Assembly: GCF_905220975.1 (NCBI RefSeq) | Contig: NZ_CAJNBK010000034.1 | Location: 1 to 54,048, forward strand | Direction: 5' to 3' | Length of the DNA: 54,048 nt | Source: Paraburkholderia haematera | GTDB taxonomy: Bacteria; Pseudomonadota; Gammaproteobacteria; Burkholderiales; Burkholderiaceae | Shown here: one piece after another, positions 25,785 through 34,659 of the stretch | How positions within the stretch are numbered: the stretch's first letter is position 1 | Layout: each line of letters starts with the position of its first letter | Notes under the pieces: model-generated | The model's input: the letters and a program-made list of their open reading frames with translations, nothing else | Told to the model about the DNA's origin: nothing | The model's database searches: none | Translations under genes and position numbers: made by a program

Positions 25785-26531
25785 ATGGTTGGTAAATTGT
25801 TGGTACGCGGGATGCTTGCAGGCATCGCCGCGGGGTTGCTCACGTTCGGCTTCGCCAAATTGGTGGGTGAGCCGCAAGTTGATCAGGCGATTTCCTTCGA
25901 GGAAAAGGCCGATGCCGCCAAAGGCGACGCGCCCGAACCCGAACTGGTGAGTCGCGGCACGCAAGCGGGCCTGGGGTTGTTGACGGGTGTGGTCACGTAC
26001 GGTGCGGCGTTCGGTGGGCTGTTCTCATTGGTGTTCGCGTATGCATATGGCCGCGTCGGCGTGTTGAGTGCGCGGGCATTGTCCGCATGGCTCGCGCTTG
26101 GCGCGTTTATTGCGCTGGTGATCGTCCCGAACATCAAGTATCCGGCGAATCCACCCTCGGTGGGCGACCCCGAGACGATCGGGATGCGGACCGGCTTGTT
26201 CTTCCTGATGATCGCGATCTCGATAGCTGCGATGGTGTTTTCGCTGAAGGTGCGGCGTCGCGCGGCGCTGAAGCTGGGCGCTTGGAATGGGTCGATTGTG
26301 GCCGGGGTGGTGTTTGTCGGGATCATTGCTGCTGTGCAGTTGTCGATGCCGGCGATCAACGAAGTGCCGGCGGCCTTCCCGGCGGTGCTGTTGTGGAAGT
26401 TCCGCGTCGCGGCAATCGGGATGCAGGTGATTATGTGGACGACCATTGGGCTGCTGTTCGGCGCTATGGTTGAGCGGAGCAAGCTGCTGGCTTCCGCGGA
26501 ACGTGGTGTGGCGAAGTCTGCTTATCTTTGA
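25785..26531 (+). CDS. cbtA: Cobalt transporter subunit CbtA
   Basis: A 248-residue membrane protein with about five or six helices (GMLAGIAAGLLTFGFAKLVG at the start; LGLLTGVVTYGAAFGGLFSL; ALSAWLALGAFIALVIVPNI; a final VIMWTTIGLLFGAMVE). The acidic segment FEEKADAAKGDAPEPELVSR and the KYPANPPSVGDPETIG motif are typical of CbtA. It starts 11 bases after cbtB and shares its riboswitch control. Confidence 0.93.
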   Translation: MVGKLLVRGMLAGIAAGLLTFGFAKLVGEPQVDQAISFEEKADAAKGDAPEPELVSRGTQAGLGLLTGVVTYGAAFGGLFSLVFAYAYGRVGVLSARALSAWLALGAFIALVIVPNIKYPANPPSVGDPETIGMRTGLFFLMIAISIAAMVFSLKVRRRAALKLGAWNGSIVAGVVFVGIIAAVQLSMPAINEVPAAFPAVLLWKFRVAAIGMQVIMWTTIGLLFGAMVERSKLLASAERGVAKSAYL

Positions 26532-26587
26532 TGTGAGAGGTGAGGCGGCGAAGGTTGCCGCGATGCCTTTTACTTTTTGGCGCGTGA

Positions 26588-26613
26588 GGCGTGACCGTTC
26601 ATGCGGTCACGCC
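26588..26613 (+). terminator. Hairpin downstream of cbtA
   Basis: A perfect 10-bp stem, GGCGTGACCG (26588-26597) with CGGTCACGCC (26604-26613), and a 6-base loop, 57 bases after the cbtA stop. No U-tract follows. It probably ends or stabilises the cbtBA transcript. Confidence 0.45.
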
Positions 26614-26670
26614 GACGTGCAGCGCAACAGAAGCTAAATACATCAAGTACTTGGCGCGCTTGCCAGAAGG

Positions 26671-26705
26671 TTATCCACAGGCTTGCGAACAAAAACTGGG
26701 GATAA
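26671..26705. repeat. Paired DnaA-box-like element, copy 1
   Basis: TTATCCACA (26671-26679), a perfect consensus DnaA box, faces an inverted near-box TGGGGATAA (26697-26705), with GGCTTGC next to the first box. A second element of the same length and internal order occurs at 51243-51277 (28 of 35 positions identical). It may bind DnaA or be an interspersed repeat. Confidence 0.55.
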
Positions 26706-27130
26706 CTTTCGGCCGCCCTTTGGGCGGCTAGCCAGTGAGGTTTGGCCCGGTTTTTGATGGGGCTGATTTTTTTGAAATCGCACTTGGTATTGCGATTAGT
26801 CTCGTAGCGCTTTCTCGCGCTACTCATCTCCCTTTCGGGCGACGCTCTACGCGGCCCTTCTCTTCCCTTCCAGCCTGCCTTGGTTTGGGTGCCAACGTCC
26901 AATTACTTCACGTACGGGTATCCAGCGTCTGACGTTCCAGTTTTTTCACTGCGACGCATTGATGACTGACGAACTCTTTCGTAGATCCGTACGGATTGCG
27001 TAGGGAGGGTGACGGTAACGTTTGTACAGACACAAGGAAAATGTAATTTTAGGAATTGTCGGATAGCGACGATGGAATGCTCCTTATAGGGTGCTTGGGC
27101 TTCAAACAAGTACAACCAATAAGGATGACT

Positions 27131-29611
27131 ATGAAAAACAAAAGACTGAAGGAGGGACCAGCGGGTATGGCTGCTCGCCTGCTTGCCGCATTCATGCTGC
27201 TACTGATCGCGTTCGGCGCAAACGCAGCTGACTGCAACGCGGTGTGGACAGCAACCGGAGCAAAACCGGGCTCGCCTACCTGCCGGTGGGACGCATACGC
27301 CGGTGTACCCGGCGGCATTCAATACTACAACTGCGTCAGTTTTCCGCTTATCGACGCGTGGTGCGCGACGCCAACTACGGAAGAACCAGAAGCGAGCTGT
27401 CCCGTCGCTGATCCGGTGTACCCGGGCAATGGTGCTGTCACTCTGACTGATGCGGACTTCGTCAGCGGCGACGACATTCCGATGCAGTTCACACGGACCT
27501 ACCGATTCAGGTCACTGGGCAATTCCACCACGGCGATGGGACCGGTCTGGTTCCACAGCTGGCAGCGCAATCTGGGGCTCGCGAATGCCAACAGCGGAAG
27601 CGCGTCCAAAGTGCTTGCGTATCGCGAGAACGGTGAACCTGTCACATTCAACTGGTCGGCGGGCACCTGGCGTACTAGCGGCTTTACCGGCCTTGCACTG
27701 GTACAGAACGGCTCCGGATGGACGCTGACCGATCTCAAGACCGATACCGTCGAATCGTATTCGGCTCAAGGCGCGCTGCTTTCGGAGAGCCTGAAGACTG
27801 GATTTGTCCGAACGCTGACCTATGGTGGCTCAGGGCTGCTGACCACGATCACGCAACATGCAGCAGGCACGGACGCGAACAACGACATCACGCTTCGCCT
27901 CGACTATGACGACAAGAACCGTCTATCTCGCCTGAACGACCCCTTGGGCCGCATGACGCAGTACGGGTATGACACGAATGGCAATCTCGTTTCGGTCACC
28001 TGGCCTGATGGCAATGCGCGCCGCTATGTCTACGACGACCTACGTTTCAAGAGTGCGCTGACTGGCGAGATCGATGAGGCGGGTAACCGCGTTGCGACGT
28101 GGAGCTACGACTCTCAGGGGCGTGCGGTGGCAGTCAGCCACCCCAATGCCGTGCAAAACGCGCAGTTCGCCTATAACACCGGCTCGACCGTTATCACTAG
28201 TCGCAACGGTGCGACCACGCTGAATATGTCGTCGATTGGCGGGCTGCTGCGGCCTACGGGGACCACCTCTGCTGCGGGCAATAGCAGCTCGACTTGGGAC
28301 GCGTCGGGCAATCTCCTGAAAGACGCAGACGCAAGCGGCGGCACGACAGAGTACAGCTACGACGACACTGGACGGCCAGTTCGGGCGACAGTGAAAAATG
28401 CGTCCGGTACGTCGATATCCACGATCCGCTACGCCGACGCGACAAGTCTGCGTCCGTCGATGATCTCGTCACCGAAGCTGATGCAATCCTTCGTATACGA
28501 CGCAAACGGTAATACGACGGGCGTCAGCGAGATACCGACTACCGACCCGACCGGCGCCAGCGCCTTCGACGCGGGAAGGGCGGATGGCGTGACGATCGCG
28601 TACGGGATGACCTATGACGCATTTAACCGGCTCGCGTTCGTTCAGCAGATGGCGGACGGAAAGGTCGCCGGACAATGGAAAGTCACGCGCGACGCAACGG
28701 CTAACGCCTTTGCGATCATTGCGCTAGGCGAGCTTCCGCAAGCGACGGAAATGATCTCGCGTGATGCGGCTCACCGTGTTTTGTACGGCTATAACCCGAC
28801 TGGCGACTTCTATCTTCGTTACGACCGGCGCGCCCGCATTGACCTCTTCAAGTTCAATGAGTATGCGAGTCCTGCAAACGGCGGCATCCGACGCGTGTTC
28901 AAGGTCCGGTTCGGCTATTCACCAGATGGCCAGGTCGTGTCGCGTACGGGCACGGTTGCGAAGGACGGCAGCGTTCTTGATCTGAATGACGGCACGGACA
29001 TCGCGATTTCGAGCGAAGAAATCAACCAGTGGATTGATAACTATAACTACGGCGACTCACCGGTAGGGCCGCCCGCCAACCTCCAGGGCGCGCGTCGGTT
29101 GCTGGGCGATAACTTCCTGGGCACGTCGACCGTATGTAGCGGATGCCATTTCTCGGCAGGACTGTTTGACGGTGCTGTGCGCGGTATCGTGATTGTCTAC
29201 CGGCTTTTGCAGAACCCGGTAGTCCGGTATGGCATCGGGCAGGGCGCACGGAAGGTCTCTGAAAACTGGGAGCGCATCAAGGAGATGTGCAAGCCCGCCG
29301 CGGAGATGGAGGTCGATGGGATTCCGCCGGGGCGCACTACTTCAGAATGGTCAGACGCAACAGAAGGATTCAGCGTCCGAAACATCGAGACGGACGTAAC
29401 GAAAGCTGAGTTCGAGGCAAATCTGCGCAATGAGGGTTGGGCGCAGACGCTAAGCAAGGACGGCAAAACCGATATTTTCAAAAAAGGCGATCTCAAATAC
29501 ACAGTGCGAGAGGAGTCGAGGTCTGGTGGTCCCACGGCCGAATACTTTCCCACTGGTGCAGACAAGGCCACGGTTAAAATTCGATTGGACAAACCTCAAG
29601 GTGGTAAGTAA
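27131..29611 (+). CDS. Secreted RHS/YD-repeat protein with a variable C-terminal module (probable toxin)
   Basis: An 826-residue exported protein. The ATG at 27131 (AAGGA 6 bases upstream) starts a Sec signal peptide (~1-32, ending FGANA-ADC). A Cys-rich N-terminal domain follows, then a DUF6531-like entry (FVSGDDIPMQFTRTYRFRS) and several YD repeats (LDYDDKNRLSRLNDPLGRM, YGYDTNGNLVSVTWPDG, YSYDDTGRPVRATVKN, FVYDANGNTTGVSEI). The hyperconserved RHS core before the toxin of classical Rhs proteins is missing. A CSGCH motif lies at 669-673. The last ~100 residues (KAEFEANLRNEGW ... GGPTAEYFPTG ... KIRLDKPQGGK) form a separate module I cannot classify. The next gene starts on the last base of its stop codon, as in toxin-immunity pairs. 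Confidence 0.8.
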   Translation: MKNKRLKEGPAGMAARLLAAFMLLLIAFGANAADCNAVWTATGAKPGSPTCRWDAYAGVPGGIQYYNCVSFPLIDAWCATPTTEEPEASCPVADPVYPGNGAVTLTDADFVSGDDIPMQFTRTYRFRSLGNSTTAMGPVWFHSWQRNLGLANANSGSASKVLAYRENGEPVTFNWSAGTWRTSGFTGLALVQNGSGWTLTDLKTDTVESYSAQGALLSESLKTGFVRTLTYGGSGLLTTITQHAAGTDANNDITLRLDYDDKNRLSRLNDPLGRMTQYGYDTNGNLVSVTWPDGNARRYVYDDLRFKSALTGEIDEAGNRVATWSYDSQGRAVAVSHPNAVQNAQFAYNTGSTVITSRNGATTLNMSSIGGLLRPTGTTSAAGNSSSTWDASGNLLKDADASGGTTEYSYDDTGRPVRATVKNASGTSISTIRYADATSLRPSMISSPKLMQSFVYDANGNTTGVSEIPTTDPTGASAFDAGRADGVTIAYGMTYDAFNRLAFVQQMADGKVAGQWKVTRDATANAFAIIALGELPQATEMISRDAAHRVLYGYNPTGDFYLRYDRRARIDLFKFNEYASPANGGIRRVFKVRFGYSPDGQVVSRTGTVAKDGSVLDLNDGTDIAISSEEINQWIDNYNYGDSPVGPPANLQGARRLLGDNFLGTSTVCSGCHFSAGLFDGAVRGIVIVYRLLQNPVVRYGIGQGARKVSENWERIKEMCKPAAEMEVDGIPPGRTTSEWSDATEGFSVRNIETDVTKAEFEANLRNEGWAQTLSKDGKTDIFKKGDLKYTVREESRSGGPTAEYFPTGADKATVKIRLDKPQGGK

Positions 29612-30126
29612 TGAGCCGACTAGATTACATCCACGATCTGGAGTCGTTCACGACGCTGCGGGATCGCGCGAATGCGGGCATTCAGCTGCTTGCAAGCAAG
29701 CAACGCGATGAGTTGCTCTATTTCGATCCGATCGATATCGCGACGCAAAAGTTCTTCGACCTTGTACAGACGTTGCTGGCGTTCGAGGGCGGGAGCGACT
29801 TCGCGACATTGATCCTGAAGCCAGATCCGTTGAACTACTTTCACTATCACTTTGGCAAATATCCGGGCTTTGTTCACGGCCGAGAAAACACCGACGAAGA
29901 GTTCTTCCACTTCATGATGCAAGACCCGGGGGGGAGTCCGGCCGATGCGCTTGGAGTGAATCATGAACACTATGTGCTATTGCCGATTGATGGTGACTGG
30001 ATCGCTTTTGGTGACAGGTCATGGGAGGTGGGTGTGTTCTATGGCCCCCCTGACATCATGGAATGCGCGAGGAATTTTTACCCGTTTTTCATCACCCCTC
30101 CGAATGGCTTCCGGATTGAGCTGTAA
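29611..30126 (+). CDS. Probable immunity protein of the RHS locus
   Basis: A 171-residue acidic cytoplasmic protein without signal peptide or membrane helix. It starts on the last base of the RHS stop codon (TAATG), so it is translationally coupled. It is rich in Phe, Tyr, Asp and Glu (FDLVQTLLAFEGG, YFHYHFGKYPGF, WIAFGDRSWEVGVFYGPPD), a composition common in immunity proteins. No family was recognised with confidence. Position, size and composition make an antitoxin for the RHS C-terminal module the best guess. A strong hairpin ends the unit 55 bases later. Confidence 0.7.
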   Translation: MSRLDYIHDLESFTTLRDRANAGIQLLASKQRDELLYFDPIDIATQKFFDLVQTLLAFEGGSDFATLILKPDPLNYFHYHFGKYPGFVHGRENTDEEFFHFMMQDPGGSPADALGVNHEHYVLLPIDGDWIAFGDRSWEVGVFYGPPDIMECARNFYPFFITPPNGFRIEL

Positions 30127-30180
30127 TCGATGACTTCGAATTTGTTGACTAGGTACGGCTGAAGGAGGCTGCCACCCGGT

Positions 30181-30214
30181 ACGGAAAGGGCGCAACTGGT
30201 CGCGCCTTTTCCGT
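30181..30214 (+). terminator. Strong hairpin ending the RHS-immunity unit
   Basis: A 13-bp stem, ACGGAAAGGGCGC (30181-30193) with GCGCCTTTTCCGT (30202-30214), one G-U pair and an 8-base loop. The internal TTTT and the position just after the immunity gene fit an intrinsic terminator, possibly active in both directions. Confidence 0.7.
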
Positions 30215-30757
30215 CTACCCAGCAAGCGTCCCATTCAAGTGTGTGAAAATTCCGGCAAGTGCCCGTGCCGTTAAGGACGGCGACGCTAGTTCCGCCTCCA
30301 TCGCGGGTGCAGATCAGGCGAAGGTTAAGGTCCGACCGGATAGGCGGTGAGGCAATTGGATGACGCCGACAATCTGGCGTAGTTCGCTAGGCGCTTCCCC
30401 GCGCTGTGCATGCTGAGGACCCTCGAAAGGTATCGAGCGAGAGGGTATTGATGGCTATTGATCCACCCCGTTCCGTAGTTCTGAACTACGACCAGGACGG
30501 TCCTGCTGTAGGGGGACGAAAGTTTCCCTGCGCCGCAGCATGTGGGGAAACGTGGCGGAATGGATGGGTGAGGGACCGTGGGGAATGCAATTTTCCCCAT
30601 GAGTCGTCCGCAAAGCGTTATGAGGCGGGGCATCGTGCCACAGGGGACGGATTGTTCTCAGACTAGTCAACATTTTCTGTGGGCAAGACCACAAGGCCAA
30701 CGGACCCAAACCCCATCGCCGTCTACGCGAGACCGATGCATACCGCATTGAACTCAA
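30215..30757. other. Non-coding stretch of uncertain origin
   Basis: About 540 bases between the RHS unit and the oxygenase gene. Frames on both strands are short, Pro/Arg/Cys-rich and without ribosome sites. Short internal palindromes occur, such as GTAGTTCTGAACTAC (30475-30489). The sequence, including TTGATGGCTATTGATCCACC (30448-30467), feels like a fragment of a mobile element, but I cannot name one. No tRNA seen. Confidence 0.3.
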
Positions 30758-31570
30758 TCAACTCGCGTCGTGAAAAATCACCCCAAGCGTGTGCCGGTGG
30801 CCCGACCGCAGGCGGCTCACGCCATGTCGCAGATTCACCCGATACACGCCGCGCGTGCCCTTCACCGGTCGGTGATGAACCGCAAACACCACCGCGTCGC
30901 CCTTGCCAAGCGGCACGACTTCCGTGCGCGATTGCATCCGCGGACGCTGCTCCGTCATGACGAATTCCCCGCCCGTGAAATCCTTGCCTGGCTCGGACAG
31001 CAGAATTGCGACCTGAAGCGGGAAGACGTGCTCGCCGTATAGATCCTGATGCAGGCAGTTGTAGTCGTCGGTGGCGTATTGAAGCATCAGGGGCGTTGGG
31101 CGCGTCTGACCGGCGGCGTGGCAGCGCTCGATGAATTCGTCGTGCGCGGCGGGATAGCGGACATCGATATTCATCACCTCGTTCCAGCGATTCGCGACTG
31201 GCGCGAGGCGCGGGTAGAGTTTCGTGCGCAAATCACCAACCAGATGCGGCAGCGGATACGCAAAGTATTTGTACTCACCACGGCCGAAACCATGCCGCGC
31301 CATCACGACGCGGCTGCGATACAGATCGTCGCTCGGATAGAGTGCGGTCAACGCGTCGCATTCCCGCGCAGTGAGCAGATTGCGCAGCATTGCGCAGCCA
31401 TATCCGTTCAGCTCTTCTTCGACATCGAACCAGTCGATCGCGTCGACACGCTGCGTTAGCGAATCGGAGGCAGTGCCTGACTCCAATACCCTCGCGTGTT
31501 TCGGATTGGGCTCGAACCCCAGGTCCAATTCGGGCGACTGCGAGTGCGGGTCCTTCGCGACCGTATTCAT
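30758..31570 (-). CDS. 2-oxoglutarate/Fe(II)-dependent oxygenase
   Basis: A 270-residue oxygenase of the prolyl-hydroxylase-like group. The Fe-binding His-x-Asp is in YNCLHQDLYGEHVFPLQV, the distal His and 2-oxoglutarate-binding Arg lie in SRLRSGHRHTLGVIFHDA, and GGEFVMTEQRPRMQSR is a typical core strand. The ATG at 31570 is preferred to the one at 31576 because GGAG lies 7 bases before it. Related bacterial proteins are uncharacterised; the hydroxylated substrate is unknown. It has no operon partner. Confidence 0.85.
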   Translation of the reverse strand: MNTVAKDPHSQSPELDLGFEPNPKHARVLESGTASDSLTQRVDAIDWFDVEEELNGYGCAMLRNLLTARECDALTALYPSDDLYRSRVVMARHGFGRGEYKYFAYPLPHLVGDLRTKLYPRLAPVANRWNEVMNIDVRYPAAHDEFIERCHAAGQTRPTPLMLQYATDDYNCLHQDLYGEHVFPLQVAILLSEPGKDFTGGEFVMTEQRPRMQSRTEVVPLGKGDAVVFAVHHRPVKGTRGVYRVNLRHGVSRLRSGHRHTLGVIFHDAS

Positions 31571-31800
31571 GAGCATTCTCCGTAAGGCGATTCATCGAGT
31601 GATGACTGAGTGTAAGGACGCAACTAAGGCCATGCACTCCGACTCTTGCTCTTCAATTCCCGTATTGTTATGGCCGCACCGCTCGAAGCCAGAGCAAAAA
31701 AGCAAAGACCTGACTCGAAAATGCAAACTTCGCGAAACGTGCCGCGAGGTTCATAGTAAAACCCTATTTGGCGCACCAAGCGTATTCGGAGACCTTACCC

Positions 31801-32643
31801 ATGTCTGCCTCTCCAGAGAAACTTGACGACTGGCTCAACAAGGAGGTGGTGACCGAAGACGTCATCACCGCTTTCCCGCTGACGGCAATGGGCGCGACCC
31901 TGAACCGGGAAGAAAGTGGTGATGAGGTGCCACCGCTCTGGCATTGGCTGTACTTTCTGCCGATCGCACCACTGTCCGAGGTCGGTCCGGACGGTCATCC
32001 GAGGCGCGGCGACTTTCTGCCGCCGGTGCCGCTGCCGCGCCGCATGTGGGCCGGTGGCCGCCTGACGTTCCACGCGCCGCTCAAAGTTGGCGAACATGCG
32101 AAACGCACGTCGACCATCGCCAATATCGAAGACAAGACCGGCCGCTCGGGTCGACTCGTGTTCGTGACCGTGCAGCACGCGATCGAAGTCGGTGGTGAAC
32201 TGAAGCTCGAAGAAGAGCACGACATCGTCTACCGGGGCGCGCCGCAAGAGGGCGCCCGGCCGCCGCAAGCGGCGCTCGCACCGGAAGGCGAGACGTGGAG
32301 CCGCACCGTTGATGCGGACGCCGTGATGCTGTTCCGATACTCCGCGCTGACTTTCAATGGGCATCGCATCCATTACGACTATCCGTACGTGACCGAGGTG
32401 GAGGGCTATCCGGGACTGATCGTGCACGGACCGCTGATCGCGACCTTGCTGGTCGATCTGGTGCGCCGCGAACAACCGGATGCAACACTGGAAAGCTTCG
32501 CGTTCACAGCGCTGCGGCCCACGTTCGCTGGCCAGCCTTTTACGGTATGTGGCAAACCTTCTGCAGATGGCAGGACCGTCGACCTCTGGGCTAAAGACCA
32601 CGAAGGCTATCTGACCATGCGGGCTACGGCAGCGCTTGCCTGA
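31801..32643 (+). CDS. MaoC/HTD2-like hydratase (mesaconyl-C4-CoA hydratase family)
   Basis: A 280-residue double-hotdog protein. The N-terminal half carries FAS1-dehydratase-like features (PPLWHWLYFLP, GDFLPPVPLPRRMWAGGRL), and the second hotdog has the hydratase-like stretch RYSALTFNGHRIHYDYPYVT followed by YPGLIVHGPLIATLLVDL, whose Asn/His/Asp pattern fits the active site. Relatives hydrate enoyl-CoA thioesters. The start at 31801 has a modest ribosome site; the frame extends 11 codons upstream. It is divergent from the oxygenase gene, separated by 230 bases. Confidence 0.85.
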   Translation: MSASPEKLDDWLNKEVVTEDVITAFPLTAMGATLNREESGDEVPPLWHWLYFLPIAPLSEVGPDGHPRRGDFLPPVPLPRRMWAGGRLTFHAPLKVGEHAKRTSTIANIEDKTGRSGRLVFVTVQHAIEVGGELKLEEEHDIVYRGAPQEGARPPQAALAPEGETWSRTVDADAVMLFRYSALTFNGHRIHYDYPYVTEVEGYPGLIVHGPLIATLLVDLVRREQPDATLESFAFTALRPTFAGQPFTVCGKPSADGRTVDLWAKDHEGYLTMRATAALA

Positions 32644-32944
32644 ACGCGGCGAAATGGGTTGTGCCGATCGCTACCTCGGAAAATTGAAAAATTCGAAAAG
32701 GGGAAAGCTTTCAGAATGAGCCGCGGCCGAATCGCGTCTGTCGTCGGTCGCCAGCGAACTGCAACCTAGGTCCAAGCCGGAATCATTAATTTCCAATAAG
32801 AAACGGCTGGGCGAGTTGCGCGACGCCTCCGGAGCCCCGGCCGCAGCGGCCTACAGCACGGCATGGCGCCCCGCCATCCCTACGATGCATCAAGCTCACA
32901 AACCCCTACAGCCCCACCCCGCACCCAACCCCGGGCAAATACCC

Positions 32945-32973
32945 TTGCCGCCATAAACGCCCGCGTGTATAGT
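32945..32973 (+). promoter_or_regulatory. Candidate sigma-70 promoter for the aminoadipate genes
   Basis: TTGCCG (32945-32950) and TATAGT (32968-32973) are separated by exactly 17 bases, 46 bases before the start codon of the ALDH7 gene. Immediately after it lies an inverted repeat, TTTCCGA (32973-32979) and TCGGAAA (32998-33004), which could be an operator. The rest of the 375-base gap after 32643 shows nothing else I recognise. Confidence 0.5.
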
Positions 32974-33018
32974 TTCCGAACTTACTCTTGTTTCGCATCG
33001 GAAATTAAAGGGATTTTC

Positions 33019-34518
33019 ATGAACGCTTCCACCATCCTCGCCGATCTCGGCATTGCCCACGCGGCGCAAGCCGGCGACATCGCGGTTCATTCGCCGATTA
33101 GCGGCGAACTCATCGGCCGCGTGGCCAGCAACACGGTGGCGGAAGTCGACGCGGCTCTCGCCAATGCGAAAGAGGCGTACACGGCCTGGCGCAATGTCCC
33201 GGCGCCGCGCCGCGGCGAACTGGTGCGCCTGCTCGGCAATCGTCTGCGTGAAAAGAAACAGGCGCTCGGCAGCATCATCACGCTCGAGACCGGCAAGATC
33301 CTGCAGGAAGGCTTGGGCGAAGTACAGGAAATGATCGACATCTGCGACTTCGCGGTCGGTCTGTCGCGCCAGTTGTACGGTCTCACGATTGCCTCGGAAC
33401 GCCCTGGCCATCGCATGGCTGAAACATGGCATCCGATGGGTACGTGTGTCGTCATCTCGGCGTTCAATTTCCCGGCAGCGGTGTGGGCGTGGAATGCAGC
33501 GCTGGCATTGGTGTGCGGCAACGCGGTGATCTGGAAGCCGTCGGAAAAGACGCCGTTGACCGCGCTCGCCGTCAACCAGATCCTCAGCGAGGCACTGAAG
33601 GAATTCGGCGACGCGCCGGCCGGCCTGACGGCGCTGATCAACGGTGGCCGCGACGTCGGCGCGAAGCTGGTGGCCGACCCGCGTGCGTCGATCGTCAGCG
33701 CGACGGGCAGCACGGAAATGGGCCGTACGGTCGGCGTTGAAGTGGCGAAGCGCTTCGGTCGCTCGCTGCTCGAACTCGGCGGCAACAACGCGGGCATCGT
33801 CGCGCAAACGGCGGATCATGAACTCGCCATGCGCGGCATCCTGTTCTCGGCGGTGGGTACGGCGGGGCAGCGTTGTACGTCGCTGCGACGTCTGTTCGTG
33901 CACGAGAGCGTGTACGACAAGACTATCGAACGTCTTAAGCAGTTGTACAGCAAGGTGCCGATCGGCAATCCGCTCGAAAAGGGCACGCTGATGGGGCCGC
34001 TCATCGACAAGCAATCGTACGCCCGTATGCAGGAAGCCCTGCAGCAGGCTACGGCTGAAGGCGGCAAGGTGTTCGGCGGCGAGCGCGTCGAGGTAACGGG
34101 CCATGAAGGCGGCTACTACGTGCGCCCGGCCATCGTCGAAATGCCGTCGCAAACGGCAGTCGTACTGAAGGAAACCTTCGCCCCGATTCTCTACGTATTG
34201 CGCTATTCGGATTTCGCGGATGCGGTCGAGGCGAACAATGCGGCGGTGCACGGTTTGTCCTCGTGTGTGTTCACGACCGACCTGCGCGAAGCCGAACGCT
34301 TCCTGTCCGGCTCGGGCAGCGACTGCGGTATCGCCAACGTGAACATCGGACCGAGCGGCGCGGAAATCGGCGGCGCGTTCGGCGGTGAGAAGGAAACCGG
34401 CGGCGGCCGTGAGTCGGGTTCGGATGCATGGAAGGCCTACATGCGCCGCGCGACCAACACGGTCAACTATTCGTCGGCATTGCCGCTCGCGCAGGGTATC
34501 GATTTCAACATCGGCTGA
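33019..34518 (+). CDS. amaB: Alpha-aminoadipic semialdehyde dehydrogenase (ALDH7 family)
   Basis: A 499-residue antiquitin-type aldehyde dehydrogenase oxidising alpha-aminoadipic semialdehyde (in equilibrium with piperideine-6-carboxylate) to 2-aminoadipate. The ALDH7 signature is strong: FNFPAAVWAWNAALALVCGN, the base Glu in LLELGGNNAGIV, the catalytic Cys in GTAGQRCTSLRRL, and the C-terminal GPSGAEIGGAFGGEKETGGG followed by RESGSDAWKAYMRR. A longer open frame exists, but MNASTILADLGI at 33019 is the conserved start. It is followed by an amine oxidase and an aminotransferase gene on the same strand, matching lysine/pipecolate breakdown. Confidence 0.9.
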   Translation: MNASTILADLGIAHAAQAGDIAVHSPISGELIGRVASNTVAEVDAALANAKEAYTAWRNVPAPRRGELVRLLGNRLREKKQALGSIITLETGKILQEGLGEVQEMIDICDFAVGLSRQLYGLTIASERPGHRMAETWHPMGTCVVISAFNFPAAVWAWNAALALVCGNAVIWKPSEKTPLTALAVNQILSEALKEFGDAPAGLTALINGGRDVGAKLVADPRASIVSATGSTEMGRTVGVEVAKRFGRSLLELGGNNAGIVAQTADHELAMRGILFSAVGTAGQRCTSLRRLFVHESVYDKTIERLKQLYSKVPIGNPLEKGTLMGPLIDKQSYARMQEALQQATAEGGKVFGGERVEVTGHEGGYYVRPAIVEMPSQTAVVLKETFAPILYVLRYSDFADAVEANNAAVHGLSSCVFTTDLREAERFLSGSGSDCGIANVNIGPSGAEIGGAFGGEKETGGGRESGSDAWKAYMRRATNTVNYSSALPLAQGIDFNIG

Positions 34519-34659
34519 TCCGGTTCGCAGCAGTACAAAAAAGCAACCAGGCATCAGAAAGCAGCGGCGCATTCCCGCGCCGCTGCTCACAACCTCTTTC
34601 GGCAGTCCGTTTGCGCCGCCCGCCGTTTCTGAGCGGCCACGCTATTCGTGGAGTAAGAC

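Larger units (their letters stand above)
26532..27130. other. Intergenic region with hairpins and a DnaA-box-like pair
   Basis: About 600 bases without a gene. It holds a perfect 10-bp hairpin (26588-26613), the paired box element at 26671-26705, a GCCGCCC-TTT-GGGCGGC hairpin (26713-26729), and a 7-bp inverted repeat AATCGCA/TGCGATT near 26776-26797. The second half is less GC-rich and leads into the RHS gene. ORFs here appear spurious. Confidence 0.45.

Noticed and set aside
30406..30666. An 86-residue plus-strand frame after the RHS unit, considered as an orphan toxin tip
   Set aside because: No ribosome site, no similarity to the RHS C-terminus, and overlapping frames on the other strand look equally open.
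32896..34590. A 564-residue minus-strand frame opposite amaB
   Set aside because: Antisense shadow of the ALDH7 gene with Arg/His-rich composition and no motif.
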